Source: an uncultured beta proteobacterium
Lineage (GTDB): Bacteria; Pseudomonadota; Gammaproteobacteria; Burkholderiales; Burkholderiaceae_B
Reading direction: 5' to 3'
NCBI GenBank assembly: GCA_903932425.1
Contig: CAIZGG010000013.1
Span: 1 to 63,969, forward strand
Length of the DNA: 63,969 bases
A program made the position numbers and the translations under genes. Below, in pieces: positions 52,940-62,749 of the stretch. Numbering within the stretch: the stretch's first letter is position 1; each line of letters starts with the position of its first letter. Under the pieces are notes generated by a model that saw only the letters and a list, made by a program, of their open reading frames with translations, was not told the origin of the DNA and searched no databases.

Positions 52940-54151
52940 ATGAATTTTTTGTTCAGTGCTGAAGAAGAAAAACTGCGTTCAACCGTTCGTGAATTTTTGG
53001 CCGAGCACTTCACTGACGAAGTGCGTGCTGAAAACACGGCAGGTAAGCGTGGCGAAGGTTGGGGGCCCGCAATTCGTGCCTTTTTTGATACCGTCAATGA
53101 AAAGCGTTGGTTCGCCTGGAGCTGGCCGACTGAATTCGGCGGTGGTGGCGGTGATCGCACTGCGCAGTTTGTAATCGAAGAAGAGTTTTATCGGGCAACC
53201 GGTATCACTTTGGGCGGCGGTACAGGCGCGCCGGCGATTCTATCTGTTGGTACCGCTGCGCAAAAACAAGAATTTGTGCCGGGCGCCATCAAGCGTGAAA
53301 TCATTTTTTGCCAGGGCTACAGCGAGCCTGGCTGTGGTACTGACTTGGCCGGTATTCGCTGCCGCGCAAAACGTGTCGGTGATAAATACATTATCACGGG
53401 ACAAAAAATTTACACCACCAACGCTCAAAATGCGACGCACATCTATTTGATGTGCCGTACCGACCCTGATTCAGTACGTCACCGCGGCCTATCAATTTTG
53501 CTCGTGCCGATGGATATGCCCGGCTTAACCGTGCGTCCACTCTGGACCGTGCAAAACGACCCGCCCGCACCGTTCGGCACGACTTACGGCGAAGAACGCA
53601 CCAACGAAGTATTTTTTGATGACGTCGAAGTGCCGGTGTCTTGCCTGTTGGGCGAAGAGGGCGGCGGCTGGGAAGTCGCACGGCGCGGTTTGAATCTGGA
53701 TCGCGTAGGCGCGTGGCGCTATTTGATTTCTGTGATGCGTGATGAAGATATTGTGAACTGGCTGCACGGCGAGGGCGAGTTGCAAGAGTCATTGCGTCAT
53801 GATCCTCAAGTGCGCGACAAAATCGCCGAGATGTGGACCGAAGCTGAAGTGTGTCGGTTGATGACTATGCGCAGCATCAGCATCGAGCAAAGTGGCGGAA
53901 AGTTCACCTATGAAGGTTCGGCCGAAAAAGTCTTTGCACCCGAGCACAGCGTGCGCACGACCGAAGCGATCAGTCAGATTTTGGGCCCGTTTGCGCAGTT
54001 GATGCAAGGCTCGCCCACCGCGATTGAAAAGGGCGTCTTTGCGCACAATATTTTGGGTGCCTACCAGTCAACGATCAACCACGGCAGCGTGCAGGTGATG
54101 CGCGATCAGGTGGCTCGTATTGGTTTGGGCATGCCGCGCGCTGCAAAATAA
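52940..54151 (+). CDS. Acyl-CoA dehydrogenase, larger subunit type
   Basis: 403 residues, FAD-dependent alpha,beta-dehydrogenation of an acyl-CoA. CQGYSEPGCGTDLAGIRCRAKRVGD and KIYTTNAQNATHIYLMCRTD are flavin-domain blocks; DRVGAWRYL and the C-terminal NHGSVQVMRDQVARIGLGMPR complete it. Paired with the next gene 20 bp downstream, it resembles heteromeric FadE pairs that work on steroid or branched side chains. Confidence 0.88.
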   Translation: MNFLFSAEEEKLRSTVREFLAEHFTDEVRAENTAGKRGEGWGPAIRAFFDTVNEKRWFAWSWPTEFGGGGGDRTAQFVIEEEFYRATGITLGGGTGAPAILSVGTAAQKQEFVPGAIKREIIFCQGYSEPGCGTDLAGIRCRAKRVGDKYIITGQKIYTTNAQNATHIYLMCRTDPDSVRHRGLSILLVPMDMPGLTVRPLWTVQNDPPAPFGTTYGEERTNEVFFDDVEVPVSCLLGEEGGGWEVARRGLNLDRVGAWRYLISVMRDEDIVNWLHGEGELQESLRHDPQVRDKIAEMWTEAEVCRLMTMRSISIEQSGGKFTYEGSAEKVFAPEHSVRTTEAISQILGPFAQLMQGSPTAIEKGVFAHNILGAYQSTINHGSVQVMRDQVARIGLGMPRAAK

Positions 54152-54171
54152 GAATAAAGGTAAAGAGAATC

Positions 54172-55329
54172 ATGGATATATTGCTTGACGATCAAGAAGT
54201 ACAAATCCGCGAAGCGGCTTCAGAGTTTTTGGCTGGTGAATGCACGTCTGCGCTGGTGCGTAAGATCGAAAATGATCCCCTCCAATACTCACCCGCGTTA
54301 TGGGAAAAATTTGCCGAAAACGGCTGGCTGCAATTGTGTCTGTCGGATAAAAATGGCGGTCAAGAATTACCACTAACGTATTTAGCCTTGTTATTTGAGT
54401 TGGCTGGCTATCACATTGCTCCAATCCCCTTGCATGCGACCATGGTTCCGGCCATGATCCTTGATCGGCATGGCAATGCAGAGCAGCAGCAACTTCTGCA
54501 GCACGTGCTCAGTGGTGAGTTGATCTTGAGCCATGCCGTGACCGAAGCCAACGGTCGCTGGACACCTGAGTCGATTAAGCTCGAAGGCCGGGTTGAAGGC
54601 AATGGGCTGGTATTGAACGGCACCAAGACGTTCGTCGGAAGTTATCGTGCCTCGAAGCAATGCTTGGTTGTCTATCGCGAAGCGACAGCACCTCATCACT
54701 TGGGCGTTGTACTGGTGCCCACCGATGCAACGGGCTTAAGCAGCGATGCCTTGGTATCGATGGCAAAGGATGGCGAAGCAAACGTGCAATTCAACAACGT
54801 GCGTGTGCCCTTGAACGCGCGTATTGGTTCGCCTGAACAGGGCAACGCGATCGCACTTGAAGTCATGGATTTTTCGTCGGTGCTGTATGCCTCGATGATT
54901 GCGGGTGCGGGCCGCAGAACCCTTGACATGGCCGTGGCCCACGCTAAACAGCGCGAAGCTTTTGGTCAGCCGATCGGTGCGTTTCAAGCGATTCAGCATT
55001 TGTGCGCAAACATGGTCAATGCCATTGACGGCACGACGATGCTCGCTCGCGAAGCGCTGTGGCGGATGGATCAAAAGTTGCCGTACCGCGTGAACGTTGC
55101 GCAGGCAAAATCGTTTGGAAACGAGCAAGGCATGATGGTGGTGCGTTCAGCACAGCAAATTCACGGTGGTATGGGCTTCATCCGTGATTTTGACTTGAAC
55201 CTTTGGTATCGCAGAGTGGGCTCCTGGAGTCTGCGTGGCGGTACGGCGGCAGAGCATCGTCGTACGATCGCTGCTGCGTTGTTAGATCAGCCGAACAAGG
55301 TTCGCATCGGTAATATCCCACAGGCTTAA
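54172..55329 (+). CDS. Acyl-CoA dehydrogenase, smaller partner
   Basis: 385 residues. The sequence is acyl-CoA-dehydrogenase-like from end to end: ENGWLQLCLSDKNGG, AVTEANGRW, HAKQREAFGQPIGAFQAIQH and HGGMGFIRDFDLNLWYRR. It is divergent from the preceding paralogue, and the two likely form one heteromeric enzyme. A strong terminator lies 25 bp after the stop. Confidence 0.88.
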   Translation: MDILLDDQEVQIREAASEFLAGECTSALVRKIENDPLQYSPALWEKFAENGWLQLCLSDKNGGQELPLTYLALLFELAGYHIAPIPLHATMVPAMILDRHGNAEQQQLLQHVLSGELILSHAVTEANGRWTPESIKLEGRVEGNGLVLNGTKTFVGSYRASKQCLVVYREATAPHHLGVVLVPTDATGLSSDALVSMAKDGEANVQFNNVRVPLNARIGSPEQGNAIALEVMDFSSVLYASMIAGAGRRTLDMAVAHAKQREAFGQPIGAFQAIQHLCANMVNAIDGTTMLAREALWRMDQKLPYRVNVAQAKSFGNEQGMMVVRSAQQIHGGMGFIRDFDLNLWYRRVGSWSLRGGTAAEHRRTIAAALLDQPNKVRIGNIPQA

Positions 55330-55354
55330 CGCCAGCAACATCAAGCATCAAATC

Positions 55355-55402
55355 ATTCTTGTGCTTTAGCGATTAACTCGCTAAGGCACAAGAATTTTTT
55401 TT
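55355..55402 (+). terminator. Strong Rho-independent terminator
   Basis: An 18-bp stem (55355-55372 with 55378-55395, one G-U pair, 5-base loop) is followed directly by eight T. It ends the acyl-CoA dehydrogenase transcript. Confidence 0.93.
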
Positions 55403-55557
55403 GCTTTTATTCGACGCCTTACCTTTGAGCGGATTGATATGGCTCAAGAATCACTCTTTACAAACGATTGTCGTGCTCATCATCGGGCGCATACTGGGCG
55501 TTGGTGGCCCGGTTTGGGTCACAGCAACCACAACGATACGTTTGTGAGGGTACTGAA

Positions 55558-56049
55558 ATGAATGCGATTGCTAACCTGACGGGCTTGAAGACGACTGTGC
55601 CGAGCACGACCCGGCGGGTCAACGACTTAGCAACACGAACTTTTCACTGGTTGCTAGCCTTCTCCTTTTTAGGCGCCTATCTCACAGCAGACTTTGACGG
55701 TTTGCGTGGTGTGCATATCGCCCTCGGTTACACGATGCTTGGCCTCTTGGGGTTTCGTATCGTGTGGGGCCTCATTGGGCCAAAGCACGTTCGTTTTAAA
55801 TTGCTGTTTGGAAAGTTCTCGGGCGTACGTGGGTGGTGGACTGCGACCCGGCAGGCGCCCAGCCTTTGGTCGATTGACTGGAAGCGGGGGCAGAATATGC
55901 TGATGGCATTTGCAGTGCTTAGCCTCTTAGTGCTGGTGTTGCCTTTGGTGGGCTCTGGCTATTTGGTGAATAACGAGTTCGGCGGAAAACTGCTCGAAAG
56001 CACACATGAGTTTTTTCTTAATGAAAGTTCAAGTCGAAGGTGGCTTTAA
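55558..56049 (+). CDS. Cytochrome b561-like protein, apparently shortened
   Basis: 163 residues. TRTFHWLLAFSFLGAYLTAD, VHIALGYTMLGLLGFRIVWGLIG and STHEFF are the first, second and third heme-helix parts of bacterial b561. After THEFF the frame turns polar and stops (SSRRWL), so the fourth helix with its second histidine, about 40-50 residues, is missing. A T6 run at the break is a plausible slip site, but shifting frame there leads into the next gene rather than a normal b561 end. Possibly a deletion. ATG 55558 has AGGG upstream. Confidence 0.65.
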   Translation: MNAIANLTGLKTTVPSTTRRVNDLATRTFHWLLAFSFLGAYLTADFDGLRGVHIALGYTMLGLLGFRIVWGLIGPKHVRFKLLFGKFSGVRGWWTATRQAPSLWSIDWKRGQNMLMAFAVLSLLVLVLPLVGSGYLVNNEFGGKLLESTHEFFLNESSSRRWL

Positions 56050-56356
56050 AACGACCCTCAGCGATATGGGCGATGACAAAGGCGTCGCCCTTGTATTTAT
56101 GTTGGTTGCAGTCTGTTTAGCGGTTGGCGTGACTTATTTCACTGTTCGTGTGCAAGGTATTAATCGCGGCAAGCCAGGTTGGGTGCTCGGCACACTGCCT
56201 GTGATCGGCGCAATGACACTATTATCTTGGACCAACGTCAATTTTTCTAATTTTAATTGGGCAGACTGGCTGGTCGAAGCCATTGGGCTTGGGCAACTAT
56301 ATGTCTTATTTTCAATATACAAATTGCTGAACGCAGCTAAATCTGCACAAGGCTAA
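56021..56356 (+). CDS. Small three-helix membrane protein, unknown
   Basis: 111 residues beginning MKVQVEGGFKTTLSDMGDDKG, then three hydrophobic segments (VALVFMLVAVCLAVGVTYF, VLGTLPVIGAMTLLSW, AIGLGQLYVLFSIYKLL). It overlaps the end of the b561 gene by 29 bp in another frame. It may be a real small gene or the displaced end of a frameshifted b561-like gene. Not recognised. Confidence 0.5.
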   Translation: MKVQVEGGFKTTLSDMGDDKGVALVFMLVAVCLAVGVTYFTVRVQGINRGKPGWVLGTLPVIGAMTLLSWTNVNFSNFNWADWLVEAIGLGQLYVLFSIYKLLNAAKSAQG

Positions 56357-56438
56357 CACCACCACCAAGAGTGCCAAGCGAAACTGAGCGACGATTAGCG
56401 GTCAACAGTACAAATATTCGCGATGGTAAGATGAACAG

Positions 56439-57101
56439 ATGCCCCCTCACACCCCCGTTTTACTTCAAGCCGAAGGCCTTTCAAAGCGGGTTTCGCCTGA
56501 GCGCTGGCTATTTCGAAACTTAAATATATCTGTTGCGCCTGGCGAACAACTTGCGCTTCGGGGCGCGTCAGGTGTGGGCAAATCTACACTGTTAAACCTG
56601 ATGGCCGGGCTCGATCTGCCTGACGAGGGGCGTGTGCTTCTAAAGGGCCAGAATCTTGCTGAGATGACTAAGGGTGAACAGCTGGCGTTGCGTCGCGCGA
56701 CTTTTGGTTTTGTGTTTCAGGCGTTTCATTTAATGCCGCATCTCAATGCCTTACAAAATGTAATGGTGCCCTGTTTGTTGGCTGGCTTAGCCTTCGCGCA
56801 GGCCGAAGAGCGTGCTGAGCGTTTAATCGAAGCACTTGAGCTCATGGGTGTTGCACAATCCTTTCCCTCGGTGTTATCAGGCGGCGAACAGCAGCGCGTT
56901 GCACTTGCCCGAGCGCTCGTCCACCAGCCTGAAATTGTCTTGGCCGACGAGCCCACCGGTAATCTTGATCCTGAAACGGCTCAAAAGGCGCTTAACCTCC
57001 TTTGCAGTACCTGTCGCGAGCAAGGCGCTGCATTACTGATGGTGACGCATTCAGCTGAGTCAGCCGCAAGGCTGGATCGCACTTTTGTTTTAAACGGTTG
57101 A
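56439..57101 (+). CDS. ABC exporter ATP-binding protein, LolD/YbbA-like
   Basis: 220 residues. Walker [10 protein letters not shown] is at 42-50, [21 protein letters not shown] is typical of the MacB/LolD group, then [31 protein letters not shown]. It drives a mechanotransmission-type exporter with the adjacent permease. The stop overlaps the permease start (TGATG). Confidence 0.92.
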   Translation: MPPHTPVLLQAEGLSKRVSPERWLFRNLNISVAPGEQLALRGASGVGKSTLLNLMAGLDLPDEGRVLLKGQNLAEMTKGEQLALRRATFGFVFQAFHLMPHLNALQNVMVPCLLAGLAFAQAEERAERLIEALELMGVAQSFPSVLSGGEQQRVALARALVHQPEIVLADEPTGNLDPETAQKALNLLCSTCREQGAALLMVTHSAESAARLDRTFVLNG

Positions 57102-59677
57102 TGCTGTTTTTTTGGCTTCTGACTTCGGCTTTTCGGGCGCAACCGGGCCGTTGGCTGGTCGCCGGGCTGACCGTTGCGCTAGGTATCGGTTTGGCCGTCG
57201 CCATTCACACGGTCAATCGTTCTGCCTTAAGTGAATTTGGTCGCGCACTCGACACTGTCAATGGCCAGGCTTCGGCGCAACTCGTTGCGACTTCGGGAGA
57301 TTTTTCAGACGCGTTGCTTGATGGAGTGGTGTCCCGTCAAAAAGAGTTGGGCATACGTGCGGTGAGCCCTGTGCTCGAGCGCGCAGCGCAACCGGTGAGG
57401 GTACTTGGCTTGGATATTTTTCAAGCGGGCCGCGTCACCTCTGCTTTGCTTCCCGCCGTTTCTGAAGAGCAGCGTATGCGGGTCTTTGATCCGGATGCGA
57501 TTTTTTTGTCAGCAACGGCATTAAAAGAGTTGGGCGTTATCGTGGGTGATGACCTGAACCTTTCGTTTGGGGGTATCAGGCAAACGTTTAAGGTCGCAGG
57601 CCTAGTGCCGGGTGTCTCAGGGCAGAGCCTCGCCGTGATGGATTTGGGTGTCGCACAATGGCGTCTGGGAGGGCTTGGTCAACTCAGTCGCTTAGACATT
57701 CAATTGGAAGATGGCGCAAGCGTAAACCAATTGGTAGTAGCACTTAAAAATTTAAACTTGGGGCTGACTTTGGTCACTGCGGATGACCGTGACCGCAGGA
57801 TGTCGAATTTATCCCGCGCCTATCGCGTAAATTTAAGCGTACTCGCCTTGGTCGCTTTATTCACCGGCGCATTTCTGGTGTTTACGACGATTAGTTTTTC
57901 TGTGCTGCGTCAGCAGTCTGAACTCGCGCTCTTGAGCGTACTAGGTGCAGGGCGCACGTGGTTGTTTGGTTTAGTGTTGACGCAAGCCCTGGTGGTTGCC
58001 GCTGTGGGCGGTTTACTTGGTATTGGTTTGGGATTGGGCGTTGCCTCAGTCTTATTGCGTGTGATGGGTGGCGATCTCGGGGCTGGGTATTTTTCAACAA
58101 CCGTCCCGCCACTTGATATTGATGTGTCGCTGTTGTTTGGATTTTGGCTGCTGTCGTTATTCGTGGGCGCCGTAGCAGGATATTTTCCCGCGCGTGCGGC
58201 AACTGCTGGCTCGCCCGTGTCGCAGCTGCGCGCAGGCGCCACCGAGCGTATGCTCAAGCCAGTCTTGAACGCGCGGCTCGCTGTTGTGTTGGCGTTAAGC
58301 AGTTTGGTGTTGACGTTGATACCACCCATCGATGGTTTGCCCCTCGCGGCTTATCTGTCGATTGCCTTCTTATTATTTGCTGGGATCGCGTTGATGCCTT
58401 CGCTGGTGAAGCAGTTCTTTACATGGCTAGCTCACGTTATACCGAGCGAAGGTGCACGAGCCATTTCACCTTCACTGACCCTTGCACTATGGCGTCTTGC
58501 GCAAGCGCCAGCAAGCGCGGCAGGGCTGATCGCTGGCGTGGTGGCTGCGTTGGCCTTAACCGTTGCGATGGTGGTGATGGTCGCTAGTTTTCGCGACTCT
58601 GTCACGCAGTGGCTCGATAAAGTTTTGCCTGCCGATCTGTATGCGAGTTTGACCCGCTCTGATTTAAATAACGCCCCAGGGCAGGATCCTACCTCGTATT
58701 CAAGTGACGCCTCAGGGCAGGATCCCGCCTCGCTTCACAGACTTGCAGCCGTACCCGGGATTGCGCGTGTGGAATTTACGTTGCAACAGAAGCTTCTGTT
58801 TCGCCCCGAGCAACCCGAGGTCGTGTTGATCGCCCGGCCGGTCCCTAACAATCGTGCGGCCAAAGTGCTGCCTCTGACGGGTGATCTGTCTACTCAACCA
58901 ATGGGTACAAAAGATTCGTTACCAGAGGTGTTCGTCTCAGAGGCGCTGTTGGATTTATACGGATGGAAGCCCGGTGAGACACATACCTTGCCTGTGAAGG
59001 CAAAAAGCGGCGAGTATCTCTCGGTATGGGTGGCGGGCGTATTTCGTGATTATGGTCGTCAGCATGGTTCGGTCGTCATGGATATCTCGGTGTATCAGGC
59101 GCTGACGCAAGATAGACGTCGCACAGATATTGCTCTGTGGCTCACGCCTGAAGCAAATTCAACAGAAGTTTTAGAGCGCGTACGCACACAGTTTGCGTCA
59201 TTTAAGGCACTTGAGTTTCGAAGCTCCACTGATCTGCGAGCATTGTCGCTCACAATTTTTGACCGGAGTTTCGCGATGACCTATGCGTTAGAGGTCGCAG
59301 CATTGCTGGTCGCACTCTTTACGGTAGCCGCAGGGTTTGCCGGGCAGGCGCTCTTACGACAAAAAGAATTTGCACTCGTGCAGCAATTGGGTCAGTCTTC
59401 ATCTCAGCTGACGCAATGGATTTCCTTTGAATCAGGCCTATTGCTTGCGCTCGCCGCCTGTTGGGGCACACTGCTCGGCTTGTTGATGAGCCAGGTACTC
59501 ATCCATCGCGTCAATCCCCAGTCTTTTCACTGGACCATGGAGACAAGCCTGCCTACAGTCGCAATCGTTGTACTCATTCTTGTGACTGTATTGTTGGGGA
59601 TGCTGGCCGCTGTGTGGGCAGCGAAAAGAAACTTGAATGCAAAGCAACTGGCTTTGTCATTGCGCGAGGACTGGTGA
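57101..59677 (+). CDS. FtsX-like ABC permease
   Basis: 858 residues with two FtsX/MacB core modules: helix pairs near residues 250-360 and at 730-850, with further helices between and two periplasmic domains. It resembles YbbP-type permeases that act on lipoproteins or envelope lipids. The second periplasmic domain contains a 12-residue tandem repeat. Coupled by overlap at both ends, to the ATPase and to the AttH-like gene, so the three work together. Confidence 0.9.
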   Translation: MLFFWLLTSAFRAQPGRWLVAGLTVALGIGLAVAIHTVNRSALSEFGRALDTVNGQASAQLVATSGDFSDALLDGVVSRQKELGIRAVSPVLERAAQPVRVLGLDIFQAGRVTSALLPAVSEEQRMRVFDPDAIFLSATALKELGVIVGDDLNLSFGGIRQTFKVAGLVPGVSGQSLAVMDLGVAQWRLGGLGQLSRLDIQLEDGASVNQLVVALKNLNLGLTLVTADDRDRRMSNLSRAYRVNLSVLALVALFTGAFLVFTTISFSVLRQQSELALLSVLGAGRTWLFGLVLTQALVVAAVGGLLGIGLGLGVASVLLRVMGGDLGAGYFSTTVPPLDIDVSLLFGFWLLSLFVGAVAGYFPARAATAGSPVSQLRAGATERMLKPVLNARLAVVLALSSLVLTLIPPIDGLPLAAYLSIAFLLFAGIALMPSLVKQFFTWLAHVIPSEGARAISPSLTLALWRLAQAPASAAGLIAGVVAALALTVAMVVMVASFRDSVTQWLDKVLPADLYASLTRSDLNNAPGQDPTSYSSDASGQDPASLHRLAAVPGIARVEFTLQQKLLFRPEQPEVVLIARPVPNNRAAKVLPLTGDLSTQPMGTKDSLPEVFVSEALLDLYGWKPGETHTLPVKAKSGEYLSVWVAGVFRDYGRQHGSVVMDISVYQALTQDRRRTDIALWLTPEANSTEVLERVRTQFASFKALEFRSSTDLRALSLTIFDRSFAMTYALEVAALLVALFTVAAGFAGQALLRQKEFALVQQLGQSSSQLTQWISFESGLLLALAACWGTLLGLLMSQVLIHRVNPQSFHWTMETSLPTVAIVVLILVTVLLGMLAAVWAAKRNLNAKQLALSLREDW
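58673..58732 (+). repeat. Imperfect tandem repeat, 36-bp period, inside the permease gene
   Basis: The 24 bases at 58673-58696 and 58709-58732 differ at three positions and are 36 bp apart, coding APGQDPTS and ASGQDPAS. The period is a multiple of three, so the frame is kept. It lies in a predicted periplasmic loop. Confidence 0.8.
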
Positions 59678-60795
59678 TGCGACGTCGAGCTTGGCTTAAA
59701 CGTATTCTGCTGTTAGCTTCAGTGCCTTCTTTACCGTTTTCAGCAGCTCAGGCTGACGGCGTTGCCGGCTCATTTTATCCAGAAGTTTTTCCAAGAAAAC
59801 TAGTTTTCCCGCAGGATTTTGGTGCGCATCCAGAGTATCGGACCGAGTGGTGGTACATGACGGGATGGTTGAGTGAGGGTGCAGATAAGCTGGGCTTTCA
59901 AGTGACATTTTTTAGAAGTCGAACCCAGCATCCTGAGAGCAATCCAAGTCGGTTTGCACCGCGACAGCTACTGTTCGCTCATGCAGCCTTAGCTATACCG
60001 AGCATGGGCCAGTTGCTTCACGCTGAGTTGGCTGGCCGAGCGGGCTCGGCTGGTGCTTCATTTGGTTCAGCAGATACCGCGCTTGCACTGTCTGGCTGGA
60101 GCTTACGGCGTACCGAAAATGATCACTACAAGATTTTGATTTCTGCAGAGCAATTTACGCTTGAGCTCGATGCGTTGACTCCGCTTGCTCCGGTTTTACG
60201 AGGTGACGATGGGTTTTCTTTAAAAGGGCCGACCTCACAATTTGCAAGTTATTACTATAGCCGCCCGCAGTTGAATGTCTCAGCGAAAGTCACATTAAAA
60301 AAATCCTCAGATAGCCGCAGCAGAGCAGAACAGCCCTTGAGTCTCGCAGGGGCAGCGTGGTTTGATCACGAGTGGTCAAGTAGTTTGCTAATGGCGGGTG
60401 CTGTCGGTTGGGACTGGGTCGGGATCAATCTTTTAGATGGCGGTAGCCTGATGGCGTTTCGGATGCGTAACGCGGCAAACGCAACCCTGTTCACTGAATG
60501 GGACTGGCGCGATTCGAGCGGGCAGGTGACCGATAAGCGACAGGATGTGGGCTGGCAAGCAGTGGGGCAGTGGCGTTCACCACGGTCGCTCGTTACTTAT
60601 CCCGAGGGCTTTCAGTTGCGAGTAGCGGGGCGTACATTAACCCTACGGCCTCTGATGGCAGATCAAGAAGTCAATGCGCAGGCCAGCACAGGCGGTTTTT
60701 ATTACGAGGGCGCAGTCGAGTTGACAGAAGGCGGCAAGTTGCTTGGCAGGGGGTACTTAGAGCTCACCGGCTACGGGGCTCCTGTAGCGCTTTAG
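59677..60795 (+). CDS. AttH/CrtC-like lipocalin-fold protein
   Basis: 372 residues. Leader MRRRAWLKRILLLASVPSLPF ends near SAAQA. GAHPEYRTEWWYMTGWL is the family hallmark, shared with carotenoid 1,2-hydratases, and AAWFDHEWSSSLLMAGAVGWDWVGINLLDGGSLMAFRMR is the second conserved block. No carotenoid genes are near, so a lipid-binding role linked to the exporter is more likely. The start overlaps the permease stop (TGATG). Confidence 0.88.
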   Translation: MRRRAWLKRILLLASVPSLPFSAAQADGVAGSFYPEVFPRKLVFPQDFGAHPEYRTEWWYMTGWLSEGADKLGFQVTFFRSRTQHPESNPSRFAPRQLLFAHAALAIPSMGQLLHAELAGRAGSAGASFGSADTALALSGWSLRRTENDHYKILISAEQFTLELDALTPLAPVLRGDDGFSLKGPTSQFASYYYSRPQLNVSAKVTLKKSSDSRSRAEQPLSLAGAAWFDHEWSSSLLMAGAVGWDWVGINLLDGGSLMAFRMRNAANATLFTEWDWRDSSGQVTDKRQDVGWQAVGQWRSPRSLVTYPEGFQLRVAGRTLTLRPLMADQEVNAQASTGGFYYEGAVELTEGGKLLGRGYLELTGYGAPVAL

Positions 60796-60911
60796 TGGTG
60801 GGTACCGCGTTGGTTCGCCTTGTGGAAGTTTGCCTCATGTTAACGGGCATCTCAGCGGTTCCCTTTGTAGACGTCCTACAAGTACACTGATTCCTTTCAA
60901 GCTGATTCAAC

Positions 60912-62654
60912 ATGCCAACAAAACTCAGCAGTCTCATCGGCTGGTTACGAGAATATCAAGTTGTCTCGCGGTACAGAAAGCAATGGTGTCTCGCCGCGCT
61001 ATTTTTGATTTTAGCCGCGGCTGCAACACTCGCCGTGCCGCTTGCCTTTCGGGGGCTGGTCGACGCAGGGATCACCAGTGAGGCCAGCGACCTCAAATTT
61101 ATCTACTTGTTAGTCTTAGCGATAGTCTTAGCTGTGGTGACGGCTAGTCGGTTTTATATGATGTCTTGGCTCGGAGAGCGTGTTGTCGCCGACATACGCC
61201 AGCGTGTCTTTAAAAACGTTTTGCGCCAAAGCCCAGTTTATTTTGAAACGCTACAGACCGGCGAGGTGTTGTCCAGGCTCACGAGCGATACGACGGTGAT
61301 TCAAACCTTGGTGGGTTCAAGTATCTCAATCGCCTTGCGTAGCGCGCTGATGCTGGTTGGCGGTATGACGATGATGCTCGTGACAAGCGTCTGGCTCGCA
61401 AGCGTCATGATTGTGCTTTTGCTATTGATTGTGCTTCCGCTTTGGGCAATGGGGCGGCGCGTACGAAAAATGTCGCGTGCTAGCCAAGATAAGGTCGCCG
61501 ATACAAGCGCGATGGCCGGAGAGGTTTTAAACGCAGTCACAACTGTGCAAGCGTTTGTGCGTGAAGCGTACGAGCAAAAGCGTTTCAACGCTGCCGTAGA
61601 AGCCGCTTTCAGCGAAGCAAAAAAGCGTATCACTGCTCGGTCATTACTGACCGCCCTGACGATTACGATGGCCTTTGCTGTGATTGTGTTTGTGTTGTGG
61701 ATGGGTGCGCGACAGGTGATTGCAGGCGCGATGACAATTGGCGAACTGACTCAGTTTGTTCTGTACGCTGTGTTCATCGCAGGCTCGATCGGTGCCTTAT
61801 CTGAAACCTTTGGGGATGTGCAGCGTGCCGCGGGGGCGATGGAACGCCTGGTAGAGCTGATGCAGGCCGCACCTGTTCAGATTGGCGCAGCCCAGCCTCA
61901 GCAGGCGATCTTTTTGGATGCTAAAGATGCGATCGTATTAAAAAACGTGACGTTTACGTATCCGTCGCGGCCTGACTTTTTGGCGATGAATCAGGTGTCG
62001 TTTGTTGTGCCTCGGGGCGCGCGCTATGCGTTGGTCGGTACCTCAGGCGCCGGTAAAAGCACACTGTTTTCGCTGTTGTTACGGTTTTATGCACCGAGCT
62101 CTGGGCAGATCGAAGTTTTTAGTCGAAATGCTAGCGAATGGACCTTGGATAACTTGCGCAATAGTATCGGGATCGTTTCGCAAGAGCCTGTGATTTTTGC
62201 GACGAGTGCACTAGAAAACATTCGTTACGGCAGACTCGATGCTAGCGATGAAGAAGTGATCGTCGCTGCGAAAACTGCATACGCACACGGGTTTATCTCA
62301 GCGCTACCCCAAGGGTACGATAGTTTTTTAGGAGAGCGTGGCGTACGCTTGTCTGGTGGGCAAAAACAACGAATTTCAATCGCCCGTGCCATCTTGAAAA
62401 ACCCCCCAATTTTGTTGCTCGATGAAGCGACCAGCGCACTCGACGCAGAATCCGAGCGCGAAGTGCAATTAGCGCTTGATGCGGTGTTGCCCGGTAGAAC
62501 CTCTCTGACGATTGCCCATCGCCTATCGACCGTGATGCGGGCCGATCAAATCATCGTACTGGAAGATGGCGCAGTGATTGAACAAGGCACGCATGAGACC
62601 TTGCTTGCGCAGGGCGGGCTGTACGCAAGACTGGCGAAACTTCAATTCACCTAA
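60912..62654 (+). CDS. ABC exporter, fused permease/ATPase (MsbA/BmrA-like)
   Basis: 580 residues. Six-helix membrane domain to about 320, with SPVYFETLQTGEVLSRLTSDT, then the ATPase domain: Walker A GTSGAGKST, EPVIFATSALENIRYGR, LSGGQKQRISIARAILKNPP, LLLDEATSALDAESE. It probably works as a homodimer exporting a lipid or hydrophobic compound. No partner half-transporter adjoins. It begins 116 bp after the AttH-like gene. Confidence 0.92.
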   Translation: MPTKLSSLIGWLREYQVVSRYRKQWCLAALFLILAAAATLAVPLAFRGLVDAGITSEASDLKFIYLLVLAIVLAVVTASRFYMMSWLGERVVADIRQRVFKNVLRQSPVYFETLQTGEVLSRLTSDTTVIQTLVGSSISIALRSALMLVGGMTMMLVTSVWLASVMIVLLLLIVLPLWAMGRRVRKMSRASQDKVADTSAMAGEVLNAVTTVQAFVREAYEQKRFNAAVEAAFSEAKKRITARSLLTALTITMAFAVIVFVLWMGARQVIAGAMTIGELTQFVLYAVFIAGSIGALSETFGDVQRAAGAMERLVELMQAAPVQIGAAQPQQAIFLDAKDAIVLKNVTFTYPSRPDFLAMNQVSFVVPRGARYALVGTSGAGKSTLFSLLLRFYAPSSGQIEVFSRNASEWTLDNLRNSIGIVSQEPVIFATSALENIRYGRLDASDEEVIVAAKTAYAHGFISALPQGYDSFLGERGVRLSGGQKQRISIARAILKNPPILLLDEATSALDAESEREVQLALDAVLPGRTSLTIAHRLSTVMRADQIIVLEDGAVIEQGTHETLLAQGGLYARLAKLQFT

Positions 62655-62749
62655 TTGGCGTTTGAAAAATCTCAGGCCTTGTCCTAACCTTTAGCGAGGC
62701 GTCACATGAACAATACCAGCCTCGATTGCGCTCTCTCTTAAAACCTTGC

